Shown one piece after another: positions 9,723 to 18,651 of a DNA stretch of 64,000 bases (the first letter of the stretch is position 1; every line of letters begins with the position of its first letter). A program made the position numbers and the translations under genes. The stretch comes from Candidatus Kapaibacterium sp. (GTDB lineage: Bacteria > Bacteroidota > Ignavibacteria > Kapaibacteriales > UBA2268), in the NCBI GenBank assembly GCA_026390695.1, contig JAPLFL010000123.1, positions 1 to 64,000 on the forward strand, given 5' to 3'. The notes beneath the pieces were generated by a model. It was not told the origin of the DNA and did no database searches. It saw only the letters and a list, made by a program, of their open reading frames with translations.

Positions 9723-10958
9723 ATGAATCGGAATCGTTTATTGAGTTTACTAAAAATCAGTTTATTGCTTTTTTGTTTGATTATTATTAATTCTTGCAAA
9801 GATAAGAATAGTTTACACGAAGAGAAAATAAAATTCTGGCATTTTTGGAGTGAGCCCAATCAGAGAAAAGCCTTAAATGAATTAATTACAAAATTTGAAT
9901 CTGAAAATCATTGCAAAGTTGAAGTTACCGAACTAAGCTGGAATGACGGAAAAATGAAATTAATGGCAGCATTCAATTCGAACACCGCTCCTGATGTACT
10001 TGAATTGGGTTCAGACTGGGTTGCTCAATTTTCATCCAGCGGAGTTCTAACAAAACTTGACAAAGATTCAATGAATACTAATAAATTTATTTCTTTTTCT
10101 TTAGCACCATCAACCTGGGCTTCAAATATTTATGCTTTGCCTTGGGTTATTGATACACGTGTAATGTTTTATAATATTGACCTAATGACCAAAGCCGGAC
10201 TGAATGCCGCTCCTCCTAAGAATATTGATGAACTTATCAATTATAGTGAAAAAATAAACTCATTAGGAGAAGTCTATGGGATAGGGACTAATGGATCAGA
10301 TCAGCACAGACTTTACAAGAAATTTCTACCCCTTTTGTGGTCTTATGGCGGAGAAATTATTGATAAAAATGGAAAACCAAGTTTGAATTTGCCTGAAAAT
10401 GTACAAGCACTTGAAACATATTTACAACTTTCGAGAATTGGAATAATTGAAACGCAGCGACAGATTGATTCATATTTTATTCAAGGGAAAGTTGGATTCT
10501 GGGTTTCTGGTGCATGGCTGCTTCAGAAGCTACAAAAAGAAAATCCAAATTTGAAATTCGGTCTTGCATTAATACCGGGATTTGCTGAAAAACCTTCGTA
10601 TTCATTTGCCGGAGGTGAATATCTTGCTATTAATCAAAAATCAAAGAATCAAAAACTCGCTCAACAGCTTATAAAATTTTTAACCGATGGAAAAAATATT
10701 ATTGAGTTTTGTAAAAAAATTCCAGAAGCTGGCTTCCCCGCTGATTCTGCATATTTCAATAATGAATACTATAAAACTCAAACCCTAAGATTAGTATTTA
10801 CTGAACAATTAAAACATTCCAAAATGACACCAGTCCATCCGAAATGGCTCGATATTGAAGCATTACTCGAAAATGCCGTAGTTGAAGCACTTTATGGCAG
10901 GAAATCAGCTCAGGAAGCTTTGGATGATGCGCAAAAAGAATCTCTGATTTTAGAATAA
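9723..10958 (+). CDS. Extracellular solute-binding lipoprotein, family 1 (sugar ABC type)
   Basis: A 411-residue periplasmic binding protein. It has a lipoprotein signal (LIIINSC, Cys at ~25). The mature part opens IKFWHFWSEPNQRKALNELI, followed by TAPDVLELGSDWVAQF and AGGEYLAINQKSKNQKLA, all typical of family-1 sugar-binding proteins such as MalE/UgpB. It would capture an oligosaccharide or similar solute and deliver it to an ABC permease. No permease or ATPase gene is nearby: both neighbours are unrelated minus-strand genes, with only 19 bases to the convergent BamA-like gene. Partner genes must lie elsewhere, or the protein works alone. Confidence 0.85.
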   Translation: MNRNRLLSLLKISLLLFCLIIINSCKDKNSLHEEKIKFWHFWSEPNQRKALNELITKFESENHCKVEVTELSWNDGKMKLMAAFNSNTAPDVLELGSDWVAQFSSSGVLTKLDKDSMNTNKFISFSLAPSTWASNIYALPWVIDTRVMFYNIDLMTKAGLNAAPPKNIDELINYSEKINSLGEVYGIGTNGSDQHRLYKKFLPLLWSYGGEIIDKNGKPSLNLPENVQALETYLQLSRIGIIETQRQIDSYFIQGKVGFWVSGAWLLQKLQKENPNLKFGLALIPGFAEKPSYSFAGGEYLAINQKSKNQKLAQQLIKFLTDGKNIIEFCKKIPEAGFPADSAYFNNEYYKTQTLRLVFTEQLKHSKMTPVHPKWLDIEALLENAVVEALYGRKSAQEALDDAQKESLILE

Positions 10959-10977
10959 AATACTCAACTTTATGAAC

Positions 10978-13269
10978 TCAAAAAGCATTTCCTATACCCA
11001 ATTGGAAATGGATAGTTTTAAATTCATTCTCCCGCTGCCATAAGAACTGAGGCTTTGACACAGGATCGTAAATAGGCCATGCAAAATCAAACCTAACTGT
11101 TAAAAAGCCGAGATCAAGCCTTAGCCCTACTCCTCCGGCAATAGCAAGTTTTGTAATGTAATCAAGCGATTTAACTTGAGTTTCTTTATCGGCGTACCAA
11201 CCAAAAGTATTTCCAATATCGATAAATTCCTCGAAACCAGCCATAGAGACTAAATCTGCATAAGCACCATTCAAATAATCAGGACGATTAAATTTTTGCC
11301 GTAATTCAACAGACGTTTCAATAAGTTTTGAAGAGCCTACAAAATCACGGGCAAATTGATAGGAAAAACCATCATTAATAGGAAGTTTTGTATATCTGAG
11401 TTCACGCGGCCCCCATGCTCTGACGCTATTTGAACCACCTGCAAAAAGTTGTCTTTCCTGAGGTATATACGTACTGTCAGATTTGGTTAAATATCCGATT
11501 TTAAATTTAAAAGCTAAAACGCTGTTTTCAAAAATATTCTGATTATCCGAGAATGTAAAAATAGTTCTGAAATACTTTGAAATTCCTGAGATGCGGGAAT
11601 TCACCATGTACAAACTTGGAAACAGTGAATGAAAAGGTGTAACTTCCAGATTTAGCGAAAAATAATATCCTTTTTTGGGTGAATTTAAATTATCACGATG
11701 ATCAGAAATTAATGTTAAACCCATGATTGCCGAAGTTATGAATGGTGATTTCTTTGAGTTTACAAAAGTATTCAGAACTCTGTAAATTTCATAATTCTGT
11801 TTAACTTTTGCTTTATCATCAAGGGATGTTACTTTGCTCAGAGCAGAATCCTGTGATTGGTAAAAATGTTCCGGTTCTTCCCTGCTGAGACTTAAATCTA
11901 AATTTACGTTGTTTATAAAATTAAATGGTTGAAATGACGCAGTAAGCTGCAATGGTAAATATAATCCCCAAACTCTCAAATAATTATCGAATGGTTTATA
12001 TGAGATAAGTGGATTAGCATATCCGCCGATCCTCATCCCATTCAAATTTTTTATCAAAGGTTGACCGAATTTGAATCCTGCCTGACCGGTAAAACCAGCT
12101 GCATCCAATCCTTTGCCTATTTCCAAAGGTTTTTCAACATCAGCACGTATGAACGGATTTATCATTTGTACCTTACCACCAAGATTTTTATGCATGTACT
12201 CTAATTCAATACCATAATGGTCCTGTTTATCTATTTTAGTAGTATTAGCAAAAAAACCCAAATTCCAGCTCTGAAGCTTGCGATACTGGCAAAAGACAAT
12301 CATCGACAATGTTGAATCAGTAATTTTATTGAAAATTGAACTTGTGTCAATTTGTACAACATCGAATACGCCGAATAGTCTTAGATTTTCTTCTGAAAGT
12401 TTAACATTTCTTCGGGAATACCAGTCTCCTTTTTTAAAAAATAATTGATCAAAATGGGTATTATAAGAAATAGGGTTCTGGCCTCTGGTGCTATCAATCA
12501 GGTTGATAGCGGCTATTTTTTGTCTTTTTCCGGTAACAAATCTAATTGTTAAACTATCCTGATAATTTACTGTATCTTTTGAAACACTTGGCGTTGAATA
12601 CAAACGAGCATAATAAAAACCATTATCTTTCAGAACATCTAAAATTGAACTTATCTGCGATAGAATTGAATTTTCATTCAAAAATTCAAATTTATCATTA
12701 TCAATAATTCTTGCAATTTCAATTGATAGTTCATTGGGAATTGAGTCCAGTCCTATATATTTGATTGGTTTGAGTTGAAATCTTTTACCTTCTTTTATTT
12801 TTACAATCAGAAAATTTAATCGTTTTAATGGATCGGATTTAAAAAAATAACTTATAAAAGCATCGTGAAATCCATTTATATTATAAAATTCTTTTAAAGA
12901 AATCATATCTTGTTCAATTTTAGTTTCTTCAATAAATTTTATTTCGTCCTGACGTGCCTTTAAACCACTATCCAGAGCTATCAAAGCCAGTTGAGGGGTT
13001 GCTTTGATTTTAGAAAATTCTTTTCTAAATCTTCTTAGGATATAATGAGAAAAACTCTTTGAATTCGGTCTTGAGCTAAGTAATTCAATTAATTCCGAAG
13101 AAGAAAAACTATTATTTCCTTCAAACAGAACTTCTGATAATTCAAATTGGAGAGAATCCGATTCAGATGGAATTAATGAGGCTTTTCCGTAATTTTGTCC
13201 TAATAATGGAATAGAAAAATAAACACTAAAAAAGCAGATTAAAATTATTTTATAAGTGGAATATATCAA
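10978..13269 (-). CDS. BamA/TamA family outer-membrane protein
   Basis: A 763-residue Omp85-type protein with signal peptide (MIYSTYKIILICFFSVYFSIPLLGQ). Residues ~40-330 resemble POTRA repeats (LSEVLFEGNNSFSSSELIEL; NGFYYARLYSTPSV). Residues ~340-763 form the beta-barrel surface-antigen domain, with the conserved GGSNSVRAWGPREL motif equivalent to the substrate-exit VRGF/Y loop, an LGLRLDLGFLTVRFDFAWP-like strand and a terminal aromatic F. Family role is insertion or translocation of outer-membrane proteins. The divergent loop sequence and lack of bam neighbours suggest a TamA-like accessory paralogue rather than the essential BamA, but this is inference. Confidence 0.85.
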   Translation of the reverse strand: MIYSTYKIILICFFSVYFSIPLLGQNYGKASLIPSESDSLQFELSEVLFEGNNSFSSSELIELLSSRPNSKSFSHYILRRFRKEFSKIKATPQLALIALDSGLKARQDEIKFIEETKIEQDMISLKEFYNINGFHDAFISYFFKSDPLKRLNFLIVKIKEGKRFQLKPIKYIGLDSIPNELSIEIARIIDNDKFEFLNENSILSQISSILDVLKDNGFYYARLYSTPSVSKDTVNYQDSLTIRFVTGKRQKIAAINLIDSTRGQNPISYNTHFDQLFFKKGDWYSRRNVKLSEENLRLFGVFDVVQIDTSSIFNKITDSTLSMIVFCQYRKLQSWNLGFFANTTKIDKQDHYGIELEYMHKNLGGKVQMINPFIRADVEKPLEIGKGLDAAGFTGQAGFKFGQPLIKNLNGMRIGGYANPLISYKPFDNYLRVWGLYLPLQLTASFQPFNFINNVNLDLSLSREEPEHFYQSQDSALSKVTSLDDKAKVKQNYEIYRVLNTFVNSKKSPFITSAIMGLTLISDHRDNLNSPKKGYYFSLNLEVTPFHSLFPSLYMVNSRISGISKYFRTIFTFSDNQNIFENSVLAFKFKIGYLTKSDSTYIPQERQLFAGGSNSVRAWGPRELRYTKLPINDGFSYQFARDFVGSSKLIETSVELRQKFNRPDYLNGAYADLVSMAGFEEFIDIGNTFGWYADKETQVKSLDYITKLAIAGGVGLRLDLGFLTVRFDFAWPIYDPVSKPQFLWQRENEFKTIHFQLGIGNAF

Positions 13270-13341
13270 TTAAAATATAATAGTTAATAAAATTTACAAT
13301 TATTGATTTGTAAATTAATATATTTTTCTGATTAATTATAA

Positions 13342-13368
13342 ACAAAAAACGGGCATAGAAGCCCGTTT
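13342..13368 (-). terminator. Rho-independent terminator of the DUF2795 gene
   Basis: An 8-bp stem (AAACGGGC at 13347-13354 with GCCCGTTT at 13361-13368) and a 6-base loop. On the minus strand the stem is followed by a T-rich tract. It lies 24 bases past the stop of the DUF2795 gene. Confidence 0.8.
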
Positions 13369-13391
13369 ATATAAAGAATATTTTTTATAGT

Positions 13392-13631
13392 TTAAAAATA
13401 CTGCTCTTCTTCATCATCGTTATAGAAATACTCTTCGTTAGCAGAATCTTCGTATTCTGGCCATAAGTCCTCCATTCCTTCAATTAGCTCTTCGGTATCA
13501 TCAAGCTCGACGATATTATCCAGGACTTGTTGAGGAGATCCGGTACGGCTTGCGTAATCAAATAGTTCTTCTCTGGTGGCTGGCCAAGGGGCATCCTGTA
13601 GATATTGAGCTAATTCGGGTGTCCAAAACAT
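13392..13631 (-). CDS. DUF2795 domain protein
   Basis: A 79-residue, very acidic protein. The segment LAQYLQDAPWPATREELFDYASRTGSPQQVLDNIVEL matches in pattern the DUF2795 family (quoted here by key parts: PWPATREELFDYA, then PQQVLDNI), followed by an Asp/Glu-rich tail ending DDEEEQYF. Small DUF2795 proteins are common as single genes in this phylum; the function is unknown. The gene stands alone between the GH92 gene (171 bases upstream) and its own terminator, which suggests a monocistronic transcript. Confidence 0.8.
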   Translation of the reverse strand: MFWTPELAQYLQDAPWPATREELFDYASRTGSPQQVLDNIVELDDTEELIEGMEDLWPEYEDSANEEYFYNDDEEEQYF

Positions 13632-13802
13632 TGTTACCTCTAAATTGTTGTAAATAATTCTAAATTTTCAATTTTATCATCTATAAAACACTTTACAATG
13701 AAATTTGTTACATCCAAAAGCAGATTTTCAATTTTCAAATTGTCAAGAGCTGTATAATCGAATCAGGTAATATTCTATTTTATTTATTTTAATTTTTTTT
13801 GT

Positions 13803-16763
13803 TTATTCAATGATAATTTCATCAATAAATATGATAGTCATTTCCCCTTTACCTGCGTGCCAGTCAGGAATTTTTCCTCTATTTCTGGCTATCAGCTTTA
13901 TATATCGACATTTTTCAGAAATTTTTAACTTAAAATCTTTTATCTGTTTCGTAAGATCTTTCTCAGAAATTTCATTTTTTATTGTACCGACCTTTTTAAA
14001 CTCAATCTTATCTTGTGAAATATAAAATTCAATTTCAACCGGCATCCATATCCAAGCATCCACATCTTGCAAAAATCCTGCTGCCACACTTATTACCTGA
14101 CGATTTTCACTTAAATCAACAATTGCTTCAAAATCACAGTTTTGAAAACCTTGCCAATGCCCTAATCTAAAGTTCTTATCACCACGAATACCATCGATCA
14201 ATCCATCATCTCCGCCACCAGTATATTGTTTTAAATATTTTGTTTTATAATCAACATTAAAAATATTTGAAATCTTATAATATTTTGAACTTATTGATTC
14301 ACTCTTGCCATTTTCAGTGAAAGAAGCTGCTTTTAATGTCACTGAACTATCTATTGCAAACGGCTCTTTATACAAATATGACATCTCTGTTGGTTCGCTG
14401 CCATCGCATGTATAGCGGATTTGTGAATCAGGATTTTTCTGATAACTAATTAGCAATGATTTACGGAAGACCTGTTTATCAGGACTTATTGTAGGTGCAT
14501 TTATTATCTTATAATCTGAAATTTCATTTATCGGGAAATTTCCTTCTCCTGTCCCCCAGCTACTATTTGGATTTTTCCCCATTTCAAATATGAGCTCTCC
14601 CCCATTGATAATTACATCGTGATTAATAAAACTTTTAGCATACGTTTTTCCATTAAGTATTACGGATTGAATATAATAGTTGCTGTCAGAGAGATTATTC
14701 GCCTTTATAATAAAGTTCTTTCCGTTCTCAAGATTAATTTTTAATTTACTAAATAATGGCGTACCTATAGTATAGTCCTTATTTCCGGGACACACAGGGT
14801 AAAATCCCATTGAACTTAATACATACCAGGCAGACATTTGACCGCAATCTTCATTTCCAATCAAACCATCAGGACTGTTTTTATAAAAATCATATTGAAT
14901 CTGATGAATTCTTTTTTGTGTAAGCCACGGTTTTGAGCAAAAATTATATAAGTAAGCTATTTGATGGCTTGGCTCATTTCCATGCGCGTATTGACCTATT
15001 AAACCTGTAATATCTGCCTGTTCTCGACCACTAAGCTTGGATTCAGTCTCAAATAATTCATTCAGCTTCGCAGAAAATTTTTCTTTTCCACCATTCATCT
15101 TGATAAATGTTGAAATATCCTGAGGAACATAAAAATTATATTGCCAGCAATTGGCTTCAGTATAATTGTTATCAACCTGTGTCGGATCAAATGGTGTCAG
15201 AAATCCACCATTAAAGCGTGGACGGATAAATTCTGATTCCTTATCAAAAAGATTTTTATAAGATTGGGCTCTTTGTATGAATCTCTTATAATCATCAGTT
15301 CTTGAGAGTGAGAGAGCCATTTGAGCAATACACCAATCATTGTATGCATATTCCAAAGTTTTGGAAACTGACTCAGACTCTGCTTCTGATGATAGAAATA
15401 AATTCTTTTTGTAAAAATCAAGACCGAAAAGATTAGTGTCAGCACTATGTTTAATAGCTTTATAAGCCAATTCAACATCAAAATTATTGATTCCTTTTAT
15501 ATAGGCATCAGTAATAACTGACACACTATGATAACCAATCATACAAAATGTTTCATTTGATGATAGTTCCCAAACCGGCAGCAGTCCTGCTTGTTCATAT
15601 TGTTTGAGAAATGTGTTGATAAAATCATTTGTTCTCTTTTGTTGAATAATCGAGTAGAGTGGATGAGTTGCGCGATAAGTGTCCCAAAGCGAAAAAACAG
15701 TGTAGTAATCAAAATAATCTGTTTTATGGATTTTATTGTCACGGCCACGGTAGCGCCCGTCCACATCGGAATAAATATTGGGGACAACAAATGTGTGATA
15801 CAGTGCAGTGTAGAAGGTTATTTTCTTATCAGCATCAATGGATTCCACTTCAATACGACTAAGTTCGCGGTTCCAGTCTAAGTTCCCATTTTCAACAATT
15901 TCATCAAATGTTAAATGCAAAGATTCTTCTTCCAGATTTTTTATTGCGCCAAGCTCATCCACAGCGGATATTCCGACACGAACTTCAAGAGTTTTAATTG
16001 CATTAAAATCAAATATAAACTTTAAATCTTTTCCATTGACTGATTGATCCCCCCTTTTTAAGACAAGATCATTGCTCTTACTTGTACTCAATTGATTTGT
16101 CGATTCTTTTGGAATATTTTTATTATAGAATGATTCCGAGAACCTTTTGGAAAATTTAATGGCAAAGAATACTCTCTGATCCTTTGCCCATGCCTTAGAA
16201 TATCTGTAACCGGTGAGCATGGTATCCCCGATTATTTGAATTTTCGAATCTATTACGTCATCTCTGTGTTTTAGGTCAATTAGTATCCTTGGTCTTGAAT
16301 TATTTGGAAAAGTGTAACGATGATTACCCGTTCTTTTGGTTGCGGACAGTTCGGCTTTAATTTTATATTTTTCTAAAAATGTGGAATAATAGCTTGGACT
16401 GGCAATCTCATTCTTTTTAGAAAATATAGACGAATATTTTTCATTATCAAATTCAAAATTATCTTTAATATCTGCTAACATCGGCATTATCAGTATATCT
16501 CCATAATCTGAGCAGCCTGTGCCACTCAAATGGGTATGTGAAAAACCAAAGACTACCGTATCCGAATCATGATAAGCCGAGCAGCCGTCCCAACCGGTCA
16601 ATCTGGTGTCAGGGCTTAGTTGAACCATACCGAATGGCACAGTAGCGCCAGGATAAGTATGGCCATGTCCACCAGTTCCAATAAATGGATTAACATATTT
16701 TGTCAGATCCTCGCAATTGAGGCGCTGACTAAGCAGCAGTAGCGATATAATCAGGATTTTCAT
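13803..16763 (-). CDS. GH92 family alpha-mannosidase, secreted
   Basis: A 986-residue glycoside hydrolase family 92 enzyme. These are Ca-dependent exo-alpha-mannosidases that remove mannose with inversion. A signal peptide (MKILIISLLLLSQRLNC) leads into the hallmark VNPFIGTGGHGHTYPGATVPFG and SPDTRLTGWDGCSAYH. The catalytic region contains GNEPSHQIAYLY (family general acid Glu) and GNEDCGQMSAWYV (family general base Asp). After the catalytic part (~20-745) there is a chitobiase C-terminal-like module (~760-830, YTCDGSEPT) and an F5/8-type-C-like carbohydrate-binding module (~840-985). The gene begins 3 bases after a TMTC-like membrane protein gene, so it is almost certainly cotranscribed with it. 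The context suggests mannose trimming on the periplasmic or extracellular side. Confidence 0.92.
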   Translation of the reverse strand: MKILIISLLLLSQRLNCEDLTKYVNPFIGTGGHGHTYPGATVPFGMVQLSPDTRLTGWDGCSAYHDSDTVVFGFSHTHLSGTGCSDYGDILIMPMLADIKDNFEFDNEKYSSIFSKKNEIASPSYYSTFLEKYKIKAELSATKRTGNHRYTFPNNSRPRILIDLKHRDDVIDSKIQIIGDTMLTGYRYSKAWAKDQRVFFAIKFSKRFSESFYNKNIPKESTNQLSTSKSNDLVLKRGDQSVNGKDLKFIFDFNAIKTLEVRVGISAVDELGAIKNLEEESLHLTFDEIVENGNLDWNRELSRIEVESIDADKKITFYTALYHTFVVPNIYSDVDGRYRGRDNKIHKTDYFDYYTVFSLWDTYRATHPLYSIIQQKRTNDFINTFLKQYEQAGLLPVWELSSNETFCMIGYHSVSVITDAYIKGINNFDVELAYKAIKHSADTNLFGLDFYKKNLFLSSEAESESVSKTLEYAYNDWCIAQMALSLSRTDDYKRFIQRAQSYKNLFDKESEFIRPRFNGGFLTPFDPTQVDNNYTEANCWQYNFYVPQDISTFIKMNGGKEKFSAKLNELFETESKLSGREQADITGLIGQYAHGNEPSHQIAYLYNFCSKPWLTQKRIHQIQYDFYKNSPDGLIGNEDCGQMSAWYVLSSMGFYPVCPGNKDYTIGTPLFSKLKINLENGKNFIIKANNLSDSNYYIQSVILNGKTYAKSFINHDVIINGGELIFEMGKNPNSSWGTGEGNFPINEISDYKIINAPTISPDKQVFRKSLLISYQKNPDSQIRYTCDGSEPTEMSYLYKEPFAIDSSVTLKAASFTENGKSESISSKYYKISNIFNVDYKTKYLKQYTGGGDDGLIDGIRGDKNFRLGHWQGFQNCDFEAIVDLSENRQVISVAAGFLQDVDAWIWMPVEIEFYISQDKIEFKKVGTIKNEISEKDLTKQIKDFKLKISEKCRYIKLIARNRGKIPDWHAGKGEMTIIFIDEIIIE

Positions 16764-16766
16764 GAG

Positions 16767-18641
16767 TTATTTCATCCCATGATCCATTAACCATTTGGAA
16801 CATACTTTATCCCCTAAAATGGCATAAGCTCTGATTGTATCGACTGATGACCGATCAAGCACATCTTTATCATATTTTGCAAAGGCTATATTTCTTTTAG
16901 TTGCTAAATCGTTTGGCTTTAATTCGAGTGATTTTGTAAATGCAGCTATTGCTTTTGAATAATCTTTATTATTTACATAACAAATTCCAAGAGTATTCCA
17001 TGATTTGAAATTCTTAGAATCTAATTTGACAATTTCCTGATATGTGGTGATTGCATAATCATACTGCTTCATATAAATAAATACAGCTCCAATAGAATAC
17101 CATACATCAAGATCATTCGGAGCCAAATCAGCAGCTTTTTTCAGCATTGCTAAACCTTCGAATATCTTATTCTTTTTGAAATATAATTTCCCAAGATTCA
17201 CATAAGAAGGCTCAAATTCAGGTGCTGCAGTAACTCCATCTTCCAGCACACGAATTGCTTTGTCATATTCAGCCCTTTTAATTAAAATATTAGATAGATT
17301 TGCAACTGCTTCACCATAATTTGGATGAATTTTGATAGCTTCTTCTAATAATTTTACAGCTTCTTCTGGTTTCCCTCGATCAAGGTAAAAGTTGGATAAA
17401 CAGAAATTTGAAAATGAATTGTCATGATTCTCGGCTGCTTTTGAATAAAATGAGATATTATCCCGATAAGTATTTATGTAAATAGTAGTATTGATGGCAT
17501 TATAAATTATTAAAGCTATAATCAAAACGCTCACTCCTGCTACAATTTTTTTGGTTAGATTTTCAGATTCTATAAAAGATTGAAAAATAATCAAAATTCC
17601 AATGAAAGGCAGATATGCGCGATGATTTAAATAATCGAATCCGAAATCGGCATAAACAGATCTGAAAAAAAGAGTCGGAATCATAAATAAAACAAGCCAT
17701 AATATTCCGAATAACGGATACTTTTTGTCTTTACTCGTAATGATTAGGTAAGCTATTATCAAGATCAATAGTGTTCCAAATAGTATTGGGAGCCATGATG
17801 AGGAGTTTATTATCGGAAGTGGATTTACAGCCGACGGATCAAGGAAGAATATCCCAAGCTGATGAGGCAGGCCTATTATATTTTTAAGAAAATATGAAAA
17901 CCATTCTTTATTTAAAAAACTACCTTTTATTACCGAAGATCTCAAAAATAAATAAAATATTGAAATTATAGCATTAATTCCAGTAACCAAAATAATTTTC
18001 TTTATGTGCTTTCTGAATCCAAATATTATTGACAACATCGGCGCAATCAGAATTCCTGCCAAGGCTGTTTCTTTAGAAAAAACAGCTAATAGAAAAGAAC
18101 AAGAGCCTACTATTAGAAAAAATAATTTTTCTTTTTGGAAGTATCTTATAGTCGAAATAGTATAAATTAATATAAATAATGTAACTAAAAGATCTCCACG
18201 CGCTGGAATCCAGGCTACCGCATTAGAAATAACTGAATTGATACTGTAAAAAATTGTTAGTAATATAGCAGCTAATGGATTTATCCCTAAAGCATCAAGA
18301 AACATTAAAATAAGAACTACCGATAGAATGTGTAGTATTAAATTACATAAATGATAAACAGTTGCCTGATCTTTCCCTAATTGATAATCAAGAATAAAAC
18401 TGATTGTCTGCAAAGGTCTATAGAATGAATTTCCTTTTGTACTTCCAAATGCATCAACTGAAAAAGCTTTACCTATATTTGAAACCTTAGCATAAAAATT
18501 GGAATTATTTTTTATCATATCAGAATCATCAAAACCAGAAAAATCGAAGAAGATAATTCGTCCGAATAATGATAAGTTAATAAGAATCAAAAGTATAATC
18601 CCATTTCTCTTATTAGTAATAAAATCAATAGCTTTTTGCAT
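16767..18641 (-). CDS. TMTC-like GT-C membrane protein with TPR repeats (paralogue 1)
   Basis: A 624-residue polytopic protein with about ten hydrophobic segments in residues ~10-390 and about five to six TPR repeats in ~400-600 (for example PNYGEAVANLSNILIKRAEY). The layout and motifs resemble eukaryotic TMTC1-4, which are protein O-mannosyltransferases. There is an acidic pair in the first outer loop (SGFDDSDMI), then SFYRPLQTISFILDY, then HLCNLILH and AWIPARGDLL. The expected reaction would be transfer of a sugar from a polyprenyl-phosphate donor to exported protein, but this has not been shown for bacterial members. It starts 10 bases after paralogue 2 and ends 3 bases before the GH92 mannosidase gene. 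Confidence 0.75.
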   Translation of the reverse strand: MQKAIDFITNKRNGIILLILINLSLFGRIIFFDFSGFDDSDMIKNNSNFYAKVSNIGKAFSVDAFGSTKGNSFYRPLQTISFILDYQLGKDQATVYHLCNLILHILSVVLILMFLDALGINPLAAILLTIFYSINSVISNAVAWIPARGDLLVTLFILIYTISTIRYFQKEKLFFLIVGSCSFLLAVFSKETALAGILIAPMLSIIFGFRKHIKKIILVTGINAIISIFYLFLRSSVIKGSFLNKEWFSYFLKNIIGLPHQLGIFFLDPSAVNPLPIINSSSWLPILFGTLLILIIAYLIITSKDKKYPLFGILWLVLFMIPTLFFRSVYADFGFDYLNHRAYLPFIGILIIFQSFIESENLTKKIVAGVSVLIIALIIYNAINTTIYINTYRDNISFYSKAAENHDNSFSNFCLSNFYLDRGKPEEAVKLLEEAIKIHPNYGEAVANLSNILIKRAEYDKAIRVLEDGVTAAPEFEPSYVNLGKLYFKKNKIFEGLAMLKKAADLAPNDLDVWYSIGAVFIYMKQYDYAITTYQEIVKLDSKNFKSWNTLGICYVNNKDYSKAIAAFTKSLELKPNDLATKRNIAFAKYDKDVLDRSSVDTIRAYAILGDKVCSKWLMDHGMK

Positions 18642-18651
18642 TTATTTACCT

